NCBI RefSeq assembly: GCF_000308835.1 | Contig: NZ_BAGN01000136.1 | Location: forward strand, 1-34,934 | Direction of reading: 5' to 3' | Length of the DNA: 34,934 nucleotides | DNA from: Nocardia vinacea NBRC 16497 | GTDB taxonomy: Bacteria; Actinomycetota; Actinomycetes; Mycobacteriales; Mycobacteriaceae | Shown: positions 22,212 to 30,300 of the stretch, piece after piece | Numbering within the stretch: position 1 is the first letter of the stretch | Layout: each line of letters opens with the position of its first letter | Translations under genes and position numbers: made by a program | Notes under the pieces: model-generated | Seen by the model: only the letters and a program-made list of their open reading frames with translations | Databases searched by the model: none | Told to the model about the DNA's origin: nothing

Positions 22212-22724
22212 CTACCTGCGGCGCAGCAGAACTCCGCGAATGAAGGCGGCCTGGCCGGCATGCTGGATATCGTCGTCCACGACGCTGATCAGCCGCACCC
22301 CCAGGGTGACCGGCGGATCCCAGCGGATGTCGACGATGCGGGGCAGGTCGGCATCGGTGAGTCCGGTTACGTAGTCGATCGTCTGCGTGTGCACGGCGTC
22401 GTAGTAGCCCAACAGCAGCTCGGCGGAGATACCGCCGAGCTCGGCGACCTCGCCGGCGCGGTGCCCATAGCCGGTCGCCTCATCGGCGAACGGCAGGTCG
22501 AACCGTTTGGCCCAGCCCGCCGCCGTCCACACCTGTTCCAGGCCCGCCACGTCCGCGATGTGGTCGTCCTGCACCCGTGTCAGATGCCAGATCAGCCAGG
22601 CGATGGAGTTGGCGTCCGGATCGATCAGCGCCGCCAGCTCGTCCTGTCCGAGCCCCTCGACCGCGCCGTGCACATTCTCACGCACCCGTCCGAAGGCATC
22701 GACCAACAACTCAGCGCTCGTCAT
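22212..22724 (-). CDS. DinB-superfamily mycothiol transferase-like protein
   Basis: A 170-residue four-helix-bundle protein of the DinB/DUF664 superfamily. The three metal-binding histidines are visible in context: AWLIWHLTRVQDDH near residues 48-61 and DDIQHAGQAAFIRG near the C-terminus. Family members use Zn or Ni to activate mycothiol and conjugate it to electrophiles or perform isomerisations. The electrophile is unknown. The ATG at 22724 is the point where homology begins; the frame extends upstream into sequence that overlaps the next gene's end. It lies 47 bp downstream of a methyltransferase gene with an ECF-type promoter and could be transcribed with it, which would join thiol detoxification to alkylation repair. 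Confidence 0.88.
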   Translation of the reverse strand: MTSAELLVDAFGRVRENVHGAVEGLGQDELAALIDPDANSIAWLIWHLTRVQDDHIADVAGLEQVWTAAGWAKRFDLPFADEATGYGHRAGEVAELGGISAELLLGYYDAVHTQTIDYVTGLTDADLPRIVDIRWDPPVTLGVRLISVVDDDIQHAGQAAFIRGVLLRRR

Positions 22725-22771
22725 GACCTCATGCAAGCACAGAGTCGCTGCCGATATTCCCGATCGCGCCC

Positions 22772-23290
22772 TTATCCGCCCAGCGGCAGCACGAGGTCGG
22801 CCGATTCGAGGTCGAGCAGGGCTCGTTTGGCGGGCAGCCCACCCGCATAGCCGGTCAGGGATCCATCGGCCCCGAGCACACGGTGGCACGGGAGCAGTAG
22901 CAGCAGCAGGCGGTTGCGTGCCAGCGCGCCGCCGATCTTGCGGGCGTCGGCGGGGGTGCGGCCGAGTTGCCGGGTCAGGGCACCGTAGGTGGTTGTCCGG
23001 CCGTATCCCGTGGTCGCCTCGAGCATATGCAGAACCTCGCGATCGAACGCGCTCATATCCGTCAGGTCCATCGGTACTGTGAACTGTCGGCGTTCGCCGG
23101 TGAGATATTCGTCGATTTGGTCTGCGGCGGTCTCCAGATGCTCACGCGCCGTGGAATTCTCGCCGGTTGATCCGGTCGGCAGCTCATCGGTGAACGCAAC
23201 GAGGGTGACGCCGACCTGGTTCGCTTCGATCAACAGATTGCCCAGCGTCGAGCCGTGCACCAGTCGTGCGATGGCGGTATCGGACATCAT
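22772..23290 (-). CDS. ogt: Methylated-DNA-protein-cysteine S-methyltransferase (Ogt, copy 1)
   Basis: A 172-residue suicide repair protein. The C-terminal domain carries LLPCHRVLGADGSLTGYAGG, where PCHR holds the acceptor Cys, and the helix-turn-helix YGRTTTYGALTRQLGRTPADARKIGGAL. It transfers alkyl groups from O6-alkylguanine to itself. The usual NPLP before PCHR is replaced by the leucine-rich NRLLLLLLPCHR, and the N-terminal domain is short. AGAGAGGAG lies 4 bases before the ATG at 23290, or 7 before a second ATG at 23287, which may be preferred. A bipartite promoter at 23319-23349, shared with the sigma factor gene, precedes it. It differs clearly from the second Ogt at 24336-24953. Confidence 0.92.
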   Translation of the reverse strand: MMSDTAIARLVHGSTLGNLLIEANQVGVTLVAFTDELPTGSTGENSTAREHLETAADQIDEYLTGERRQFTVPMDLTDMSAFDREVLHMLEATTGYGRTTTYGALTRQLGRTPADARKIGGALARNRLLLLLLPCHRVLGADGSLTGYAGGLPAKRALLDLESADLVLPLGG

Positions 23291-23318
23291 GTTTCTCCTC
23301 TCTATCGAGCCTTCATCA

Positions 23319-23349
23319 GGTAGACGCTCACCGGCACCGAAACGTGAGA
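23319..23349 (-). promoter_or_regulatory. ECF-type promoter of ogt copy 1
   Basis: On the minus strand, TCTCACGTTT (23340-23349), 13 bp, then CGTCTACC (23319-23326). The same two boxes at the same distance precede the ECF sigma gene (25434-25464). Transcription would start about 22 bases before the ATG at 23290. Confidence 0.75.
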
Positions 23350-23604
23350 TCAGCTGCCGAAGTGGGCTTTCCATGCCGCATATGCGGCGGGCAGGCAGAT
23401 CGCGCACGGTCGGTAACCGGCGGCGATGGCGGTTTGTTCGTCGGCAAAGAAGACACGGTGAGCGCGGTAGTGGCCGCGCGCCAAGGCTCGCAAGGCCGAC
23501 GGGCAGTCGAGGCGGCCGTACAGCTTCGCGCGCCGGTGACCGCCGTACCGGCCCGGGATGGGGCTGGGATACGGGCGGCCGTCGGCGCCGGTCAGGGTGT
23601 ACAT
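23350..23604 (-). CDS. Stand-alone Ada-type metal-binding domain protein
   Basis: An 84-residue protein matching the N-terminal zinc domain of Ada: YGRLDCPSALRALARGHY, RVFFADEQTAIAAGYRPCAIC, then PAAYAAWKAHF. In E. coli Ada four cysteines bind zinc and Cys38 in FCRPSC accepts a methyl from phosphotriesters, turning Ada into an activator. Here the first pair reads LDCPSA, so only three cysteines remain and Cys38 and Cys42 are not conserved as such. It probably still binds metal, perhaps with Asp or His. The ATG at 23604 follows the oxygenase stop directly (TGAGATG), so it is translationally coupled. Last gene of the sigma operon. It may be a sensor or small DNA-binding protein; its role is not known to me. 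Confidence 0.78.
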   Translation of the reverse strand: MYTLTGADGRPYPSPIPGRYGGHRRAKLYGRLDCPSALRALARGHYRAHRVFFADEQTAIAAGYRPCAICLPAAYAAWKAHFGS

Positions 23605-23605
23605 C

Positions 23606-24325
23606 TCATTCGGCGTCGTGCAGAACCAGGCCAAGGGTGTGTCGGTGGCCGCTGCGAATTCGACTGACGCCGTGGCGAATCGGAGCGCGAGACCAACCGC
23701 GCGACGATGGGGTCGGCCGATCTCGGGTGGTGAAGACGAGTGCGTGGCCCTGTTCCAGGATGGTGACCGTCGGCTTGGATTGCGCGCGGGGTCGTTGTTC
23801 GACCAGGAGGAATTCACCACCGGTGTGGTCGATGCCGGGGCGGTCCAGGCCGATCACGACTTGCAGCGGGAAGACGAGCTCGCCGTAGAGGTCCCGGTGC
23901 AGCGCGTTCCAGTCGCCTTCGGTGTAGCGCAGCAGAATCGGCGTCGGCTTTGTCTGCCCGGCGGCATGGCAGGCGTCGAGCCAATCGTCGAAATCGTCGG
24001 GCCATGGCGTAGGGTCGCCGAGTCGGTCCGCCCAGGTGCGCGCGATGGGCAGCAATTTTCGGTAGAAAGCCCTGCGCAGCCGCATGATCGGTACAGGGAC
24101 CGGATCGGCGAAGTACCGGTAGGTGCCCTGACCGAATCGATAGCGGGCCATATCGATCGTCGACCGGAAGCGGCCCAGATCCACCCACATGGCGGTGAAT
24201 TCGGCGCACTCGTCCGGGCTCAGTAGTGGGCCGGTCTTGGCGCAGCCGTAAGCGTCGATCTCCTCGGTCAGATCGTGCCACTGCTGCGCTTCGACTCGTT
24301 CTTCCAGTGCGGCAAGGGTTTTCAT
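23606..24325 (-). CDS. 2OG-Fe(II) oxygenase associated with alkylation repair
   Basis: A 239-residue Fe(II)/2-oxoglutarate dioxygenase. The iron motif begins with WNALHRDLYGELVFPLQ (His-x-Asp near residues 138-140) and the distal part has GHALVFTTRDRP and IRHGVSRIRSGHRHTLGLVL near the C-terminus, with the second His and the 2OG-binding Arg. Close relatives are routinely found beside ada, alkA and ogt. AlkB-type enzymes oxidatively remove alkyl groups from bases; this family differs from AlkB in length and motif spacing, so the substrate could be DNA, a nucleotide or protein. The ATG at 24325 was chosen from homology; GGAG lies close upstream (AAAGGAGCGCT). Downstream of ogt copy 2 by 10 bp and upstream of the Ada-domain gene. 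Confidence 0.85.
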   Translation of the reverse strand: MKTLAALEERVEAQQWHDLTEEIDAYGCAKTGPLLSPDECAEFTAMWVDLGRFRSTIDMARYRFGQGTYRYFADPVPVPIMRLRRAFYRKLLPIARTWADRLGDPTPWPDDFDDWLDACHAAGQTKPTPILLRYTEGDWNALHRDLYGELVFPLQVVIGLDRPGIDHTGGEFLLVEQRPRAQSKPTVTILEQGHALVFTTRDRPTPSSRGWSRAPIRHGVSRIRSGHRHTLGLVLHDAE

Positions 24326-24335
24326 AGCGCTCCTT

Positions 24336-24953
24336 TCACGCCGCTTCGAGCGTGAGCAAGGTGGTCTTGGCGGTGACGCCGCCGACGTACTGGCCGATCG
24401 AACCGTCGCTGCGCACCACGCGATGGCACGGGATGACCACCGGCAGCGGGTTGTGCGCACAGGCCGAGCCGACCGCGCGAACCGCGCGCGGATTGCCGAC
24501 GGCCGCGGCGACATCGGCGTAGCTCTCGCGATGCCCGTAGCCGATATCGCTCAGGTGCTCGATCACCTGGCGCCGGAATCCGACGGTCAAACGCAGATCG
24601 AGTGGCAGATCGAATTGTGTTCGCGCACCGGCGAAGTACTCGTCGATCTCGCGTGCCGCGGCATCTAGACGCGCCGGGGCAGCCAGGACGCGCGGGCTGA
24701 TGCGCTCGGCGAGTGTGGCGAGCACGGTGTCGTGGTGCTCGTTGGGGTAGGCGACCCGCACCAGACCCGCAGGGGTGGCCGCGAGCAGCAAGGTACCAAC
24801 GGGGGTGTCCAGCGTGCGATACGCGACGTCGAGCAGGCCCGCGGCCTGGGCGTCGGCGGCCAGCCGTCGACGCAATCGGGACAGGATTTCGGTGGAGTTG
24901 GGGTTCAGGCCGTCGAAGAGGCCGTCCGGATCCCGGTCGATAGTGGCCATCAT
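24336..24953 (-). CDS. ogt: Methylated-DNA-protein-cysteine S-methyltransferase (Ogt, copy 2)
   Basis: A 205-residue protein with the complete Ogt layout. The N-terminal domain is YRTLDTPVGTLLLAATPAGL; the C-terminal domain has the helix-turn-helix with GYGHRESYADVAAAVGNPRA, the invariant NPLPVVIPCHRVVRSDGS containing the acceptor Cys, and the C-terminal YVGGVTAKTTLL. It starts within the stop of the sigma factor gene (ATGATGG, 4-bp overlap from 24953), so it is translated with the sigma factor. An extra ~40-residue N-terminal extension (DRDPDGLFDGLNPNSTEILS and onward) is not part of the core fold and is of unknown use. Both O6-methylguanine acceptors in this window carry PCHR and are probably active. 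Confidence 0.93.
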   Translation of the reverse strand: MMATIDRDPDGLFDGLNPNSTEILSRLRRRLAADAQAAGLLDVAYRTLDTPVGTLLLAATPAGLVRVAYPNEHHDTVLATLAERISPRVLAAPARLDAAAREIDEYFAGARTQFDLPLDLRLTVGFRRQVIEHLSDIGYGHRESYADVAAAVGNPRAVRAVGSACAHNPLPVVIPCHRVVRSDGSIGQYVGGVTAKTTLLTLEAA

Positions 24954-25429
24954 GTTCGATCCTTCGGGTAGAGCTTGCGCAATGTTTTGAGGCCGTCGGC
25001 GGCGGCGCGGCGGGCTGCGTCAGTCGAATTGCCCAGCAGCTGAGCGATTTCGGCGTGCGGTAGACCCGCCAGGTAGTGGTAGGCCACCGCTTGGCGCTGT
25101 TTGGTCGGCAGCGACGCCAGTGCGTCCCACAGATCGGGGTCGTAATCGGCCGGGTCGGCATCGGGTGCCGTGCGTTCGGGCAGCGTTTCGGCGGGAACGG
25201 GTGCGCGGGTCAGTGCGCGCCCCACATCGATCGCGCGCCGGTGCGCGATGGTGACCAGCCATGCCTCGATATTCGTCGTCGGGTCGAGGTCCGGATAGGC
25301 CCGCAGGGCCGACAGAAAAGTCTCCGACCAGGCATCGGCCGCATCGGTCGGACCGAGCACGGCCCGGCACACGCGCAGCACCATCGGGCCGTATTCGGCC
25401 ACCACTTCCTCGAACGGAGGCAATCTCAC
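24950..25429 (-). CDS. ECF-type RNA polymerase sigma factor
   Basis: A 159-residue short sigma-70 factor. Region 2 is VLRVCRAVLGPTDAADAWSE followed by FLSALRAYPDLDPTTNIEAW; region 4 is ALASLPTKQRQAVAYHYLAG followed by PHAEIAQLLGNSTDAARRAA. No anti-sigma gene is adjacent. The GTG at 25429 lies about 5 bases from the end of its own -10-like box, so the transcript is probably leaderless. The promoter boxes recur before ogt copy 1, pointing to autoregulation. It is first in an operon with ogt copy 2, a 2OG-Fe(II) oxygenase and an Ada metal-binding protein. A role in the response to DNA alkylation is inferred from this context. It starts 49 bp after the end of recD. Confidence 0.9.
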   Translation of the reverse strand: MRLPPFEEVVAEYGPMVLRVCRAVLGPTDAADAWSETFLSALRAYPDLDPTTNIEAWLVTIAHRRAIDVGRALTRAPVPAETLPERTAPDADPADYDPDLWDALASLPTKQRQAVAYHYLAGLPHAEIAQLLGNSTDAARRAAADGLKTLRKLYPKDRT

Positions 25430-25433
25430 GCTG

Positions 25434-25464
25434 GGTAGACGTCAGGGGCGCGGAAAACGTGAGA
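25434..25464 (-). promoter_or_regulatory. ECF-type autoregulatory promoter of the sigma gene
   Basis: On the minus strand, TCTCACGTTT (25455-25464), 13 bp, then CGTCTACC (25434-25441). Both boxes and spacing are identical to those before ogt copy 1. The site lies wholly in the 49-bp gap between recD and the sigma gene. Confidence 0.75.
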
Positions 25465-25478
25465 TTCCCAGGTCAGGC

Positions 25479-27359
25479 TCACTGTGACTCCGGGGTGCGC
25501 GACAGGCCGCTGGCACGCAGCACGCGACGGTCGATGGCGGCGCGGATGGAGTCGTCGGTGCCGATGATGCGCACGTGGCGACGGGCGCGGGTAATGGCCG
25601 TGTACAGCAGTTCCCTGGTGAGCAGGGTGGATTCGGGTTCGGGCAGGACGACCGAGACGGTGTCGTACTGGCTGCCCTGGCTGCGGTGGATGGTCATGGC
25701 GAAGACCGTGACCACGGCCGGAAATTGGGTCGGGTGCACCAGATAAGGTTCGCTGCCGCGCTGCAGAGCCGCACGCAACGAACCGTCGGGCATACGCACG
25801 ATGACGCCGGTATCGCCGTTGTAGATGCGCGCCTCGTGGTCGTTGGCGGTGACCAGCAGGGGCTGGCCCGGATACCACGGTGCATGGTGCTCGTCCGGCC
25901 CCGCGCCGCCGGCCGCGGCCCATTCGCCTGCCATGCGGTCCCAGCGTTCGACGCCGAAGGGACCTTGGCGGTGCGCGCACAGGAGGCGGTGGGATTCGAG
26001 CGCGGTCAGTGCGGCCGCGGCATCGCCGTCCATGGCGGCCGCGGTGACCTCGCGGGCGGCGCGCACCACATCGGCGCGCACGGGTGCGGTGTCCTCGTGG
26101 GTGCAGAGCGAGAGTTCTTCACCGCCCGCCCGCAGCAGTGCGAGTGCGGCCTCGGCATCACCCGCGCGGACCGCGACGGCGAGTTCGGCGATCTTGCCGC
26201 CGAAGCGGCGGCCACGGGTCAGCCGGACGATACCGCCGCGCAGCCGGATTCGCTCCAGATCGGTCAGCGCCTCCGGATTACCGTCGACCGCAATGGATTC
26301 CGCACCGAGCACCTGTTCCAGCACCGGATTCGGTTCGCCGACAACGGGTCCGGCGACAAGATCGGCGAGTACCGCACCCGCGTCGACCGAGGCGAGCTGA
26401 TCCGGATCGCCGACGAGCACCAGGCGGGTATCCGGGCGCAGTGCGGCCAGCAGACTGCTCATCATGGTCAGCGACACCATGGAGGTCTCGTCGACCACGA
26501 TCACGTCATAGGGCAGCCGGTTGTATTCGTGGTACCGGAACCGGGTCGCCCGGCCGCGCTGCCAACCGAGCAGACGATGCAAGGTTGCGGCGGTCAACTC
26601 CGGCAGTGCGAGCGATTCAGCCTGCTCGCGCACCGCTTCCTGCAGTCGCGCGGCCGCTTTGCCGGTGGGCGCGGCCATGGCGATGCGCAGTGCGGGCAAC
26701 TTCGGATGCGCCCGCTGATGTGCGTCGAGCAGAGCCAGGATGCGGGCGATGGTGTGGGTCTTGCCGGTACCCGGCCCGCCCGCCACCACCGTGGTCCAGT
26801 GCGTCGCGGCGAGTGCGGCGGCGATCCGCTGACGGTCCGGGGCCGCACCGACCTGGGCGTCGAAGAGCCGGTCGAGTTCGCGGCGCACGATGGCCGGATC
26901 CACCTTCGGATGATGTCCGGAGCGCTCGGTGAGCACGCGACGGATCGTCTGCTCCTGCTGATAATAGCGGTCCAGATAGAGCAATGGCCCCGCGACCAGC
27001 CGCAACGGCTGCAACGGACCGGCCGGTCCCCCACACACCAGCGGACTGACCCGCAGCGCGGCGACCACCGCATCGATATCCGGCCACGGCAACGTCGCCG
27101 GATCGATACCCGCACCCGCATCCCAGGTTTCATCGGCATCGACGCCGATCTCGCGCATCCGCTGCAGTTCCAGACAGACCGAACCCGAACGCACCGCCCG
27201 CACCGCGAGCGCGGCCGCGAACAGCACCTCTTCCGAGGTTTCCCGGCCCATCCGGCCCAATCGGAGAGCGACGTGCACGTCTGCGGCGGAGAGCACACCG
27301 GCCTCGTTGAATATGCGCAGCAGCCCGGTTCCCCGCTGCGCCAACTGGATCGATGTCAT
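25479..27359 (-). CDS. recD: Exodeoxyribonuclease V alpha subunit (RecD)
   Basis: A 626-residue SF1 helicase, the 5'-3' motor of RecBCD. Walker A is VVAGGPGTGKTHTIARI near residues 190-203, motif Ia APTGKAAARLQEAV, Walker B VIVVDETSMVSL, motif III LVGDPDQLASVDAGAVL, and C-terminal motifs MTIHRSQGSQYD and YTAITRARR. The N-terminal ~150 residues form the RecB-interacting region. Its ATG overlaps the recB stop (ATGA), indicating coupled synthesis. Together with RecB and RecC it processes double-strand breaks and degrades foreign linear DNA. The start at 27359 is set by the overlap; upstream codons of the frame belong to antisense or shadow sequence. Confidence 0.96.
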   Translation of the reverse strand: MTSIQLAQRGTGLLRIFNEAGVLSAADVHVALRLGRMGRETSEEVLFAAALAVRAVRSGSVCLELQRMREIGVDADETWDAGAGIDPATLPWPDIDAVVAALRVSPLVCGGPAGPLQPLRLVAGPLLYLDRYYQQEQTIRRVLTERSGHHPKVDPAIVRRELDRLFDAQVGAAPDRQRIAAALAATHWTTVVAGGPGTGKTHTIARILALLDAHQRAHPKLPALRIAMAAPTGKAAARLQEAVREQAESLALPELTAATLHRLLGWQRGRATRFRYHEYNRLPYDVIVVDETSMVSLTMMSSLLAALRPDTRLVLVGDPDQLASVDAGAVLADLVAGPVVGEPNPVLEQVLGAESIAVDGNPEALTDLERIRLRGGIVRLTRGRRFGGKIAELAVAVRAGDAEAALALLRAGGEELSLCTHEDTAPVRADVVRAAREVTAAAMDGDAAAALTALESHRLLCAHRQGPFGVERWDRMAGEWAAAGGAGPDEHHAPWYPGQPLLVTANDHEARIYNGDTGVIVRMPDGSLRAALQRGSEPYLVHPTQFPAVVTVFAMTIHRSQGSQYDTVSVVLPEPESTLLTRELLYTAITRARRHVRIIGTDDSIRAAIDRRVLRASGLSRTPESQ

Positions 27360-30300
27360 CAGGAAGCCTCCCCCGCCAGCAGATCGGACAGGGCGACGAT
27401 CAGCGCAGCCGGTGGATTCCAGTCGAAAACACCACAGCCCGACGGAGTTTCGGGACCGATCATGCCGCGAACGAAAAGGTAGCGGGCACCACCGAGGTGG
27501 CGCGTCGGGTCGTAGCCGGGCAGCCGCCACCGCAGATAGCGGTGCAGGGCGACCGCGTAGAGCAGGGCCTGCAGCGGGTAGTGCGAGCGCATCATTTCGG
27601 CGGCCATGCGGTCGTGGGTGTAGTGGTCGACGGTGAGATCGCCGATGCCGAGGCGGTTGGTTTTGTAGTCGACGATAACGAATCGTGGTTGCGCGCCCGG
27701 GTTTTCGATGATGCGCAGCACCGCGTCGATACTGCCGGTGAGGTAGCCGCGCAGCGGGGTGCCGTCCAGGGACGCGAGTTGGTCGGCATAGCTCGACAAG
27801 GAATCGTCGGCCGGGAGATGGGTCCGCAGCAGATCGGCGATCCGGCGCAGCGTGACCGTATGCGCACCCGGAATGTCACCGCCGGCGAGCGGGAGCTCGA
27901 AGTCGAGTTCGTTGAGCCGGTCCCGGGTGGAAATGTCGGCGAGACAACCGAATCCGAGCGGGGTGTGCAGCACGGCGAGTAGGGCATTGCCGAGTAGCAC
28001 CGGATCGGCCTCGGCCATCAGCTCTTCGGTGGCCGCACGACAGCGGGTGTGCACCTCGGTGGCCAGATCCGGTGCTTCGGTATCGATTCGCTCGAGCACA
28101 CCGTGCACCAAGGTGCCGAATTCGGCGCCGTAGGGCAGCGTGTTCATCAGGGACGGGGCCGCATCGGCGATCGCGGGTTCGGTTTCGGCGAGAAGGGGCG
28201 TGCCGGGTTCGTCGGACGGGCCGCGGTCGTCCTCGGGTTCGGCCTCGGGAATGGCGGCATCGTGCGCACCTGCCGTCAGGGCCGAATAAGAGGTGCGACG
28301 CCACTGCAGGTCCATGGTGCGAGCGAAGTGCGCCGCGGCGATGGCTCCGGTCGGGAGTTCGCTACGCACGCGCCGGATCTCGACCGTATCGGTGTGCTCG
28401 ACGCCTTCCACCGAAATGGCCTCCGGCGCACCGGCGGCCCAGGCCGAAAGCATCGACACCGCAACGGCATCCGCGGGCACCGCCGCCTTACTCGGCACGA
28501 GATCCCCACCGTCCGGGCGACCGAGGACCATCCGATGCAGCGGAGAATTGGCGGTGGTGATCGCGGGTGCCCACCAGGTAACGATTTGGCACATCGCGCG
28601 GGTGAGCGCGACATACAGCAACCGCAGTTCCTCACCCGCCTCCTCGGTTTCACTGCGCAGCTTGCGCTCGCCGTAGCCGGGCGCATCCTGGCCGCCGACA
28701 TCGAGTACACGAGCGCCGTCGTCGGTGTGGAACAGCAGCGTCTGCGGATACGGGTTCTTCGCGTTGTCCCAGGCGAAAGGCAGGTAGACGATGGGGAATT
28801 CGAGTCCCTTGCTGGCATGCACGGTGGCGATCTGCACGGCCGCGGCATCGCGATCGAGGCGACGGCTGCGGTCGGCGACCGATCCGGAGGCGGGATCGCG
28901 CACGCGGTCGGCCAGCCAGCGGGTCAGCGCGGTGAGGCCGAGACCTTCGCTCAGCGCGACCTGATCCAGCAGCTGTGCGATATGCCGCAGATCGGTCAGC
29001 TCGCGTTCGCCGTTCTCGACCGAGAGCAGTCGCTGAGCCAGATTCGCTTCGGCGGAGATCTTTTCGAAGACCGCCGCGAAACCCGCGCGCGCGAACAGCC
29101 GGGCCGCCTCCCGCAGTTGGGCGGAAATACGACCGACGAGATCCGCACCGCCGCTGTCGATTTCAAACGCCGTCACGCCGAGCAACGGTGTGCAGGCGGC
29201 AAGGCGGACACGGTCGGAGCGATGGGGCTGTTCGAGCGCGCGCAGCAGCCAGAGCCAGTCCGTCGCACTGCTGGTGGCAAAGACGCTGGTGCCGCCGGCG
29301 AGCACGGAGGCAACCCCGACCCGGTCCAAAGCAGTTCGCACCACATCGATTTGAGATCGAGTCCGCACCAGCACCGCGATATCGCCGGGCCCGATCGGCC
29401 GCGGTCCGGTCTTGGCCTCGAACAGCGCACCGGACTCGAGCAGCCGCACGATATCCGCCGCGAGATCCTCGGCGACCTTCGCCCGCATGCGCCCGACCGC
29501 TGGGAATCCCGACTTGTTCAACGGCCCCGCACCCGTGCGCGGCAGACACCGCATCCGCAGCGGCGTCGTCAGTTCCTCGGGGCCGGACAGTCGCGACCAG
29601 CCACGGGTCGCGGTGACCGGGTACACCGTGATCTCCTTGTGCCCCAATGCCGCACCGCCCTGCAGATGATCCAGTGCGGCGAGCAGTCCCGCATCGCTGC
29701 GCCAGTTGTCGGTGAGCTCCCTGCGGGTATCCGCGTGGGCGACGGCGTCGAGATAGCTGAGCACCTCCGCGCCGCGGAATGCGTAGATGGCCTGCTTCGG
29801 ATCACCGACGAGCACCAGGGTCGAATGCTCGTGGAACGCCAGCCGCAAGATGTCCCACTGCAGCGGATCGGTGTCCTGGAATTCGTCGACCAGGGCGACC
29901 CGATACCGGTCGCGGATGCGGCGACAGGCCCGCGGCCCGTGCGCCGGATCGGCGAGCACATCATGCAACAGCACCAGCAGATCGTCGAAATCGCGCAGTC
30001 CGGCCAGGCGTTTGCGGCGCTCGGTTTCCGCGCGCACCGCGGCGGCGAAGGCGACCCGTTCCCCCGCCGGTCCCTCCCCCTTCGGCACCAATACGGCGTG
30101 GCGATCCTGCACCGCCGCCAGCGCCAGCGTATGCGCCTCCTTCAGCGAAAACGGCGGCTCCGCACGGGCATACCGGTTCAGGTACAGGTCATCGGCGACC
30201 GTGCCGATCAGATCATCGATCGTCTCGACCAACCGTGAGCCGGGATCATGTTCGCCCGCCAAGCCGAGCTCATCGAGCATTCGCTGGCAGAAACTGTGCG

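Noticed and set aside
25575..27482. 635-codon plus-strand frame opposite recD
   Set aside because: Antisense shadow of recD with no recognisable domain.
28049..30238. 729-codon open frame on the plus strand opposite recB
   Set aside because: It is a shadow of the recB frame in high-GC DNA; composition is Arg/Gly/Gln-rich, no domain is recognisable, and recB motifs on the other strand are unambiguous.
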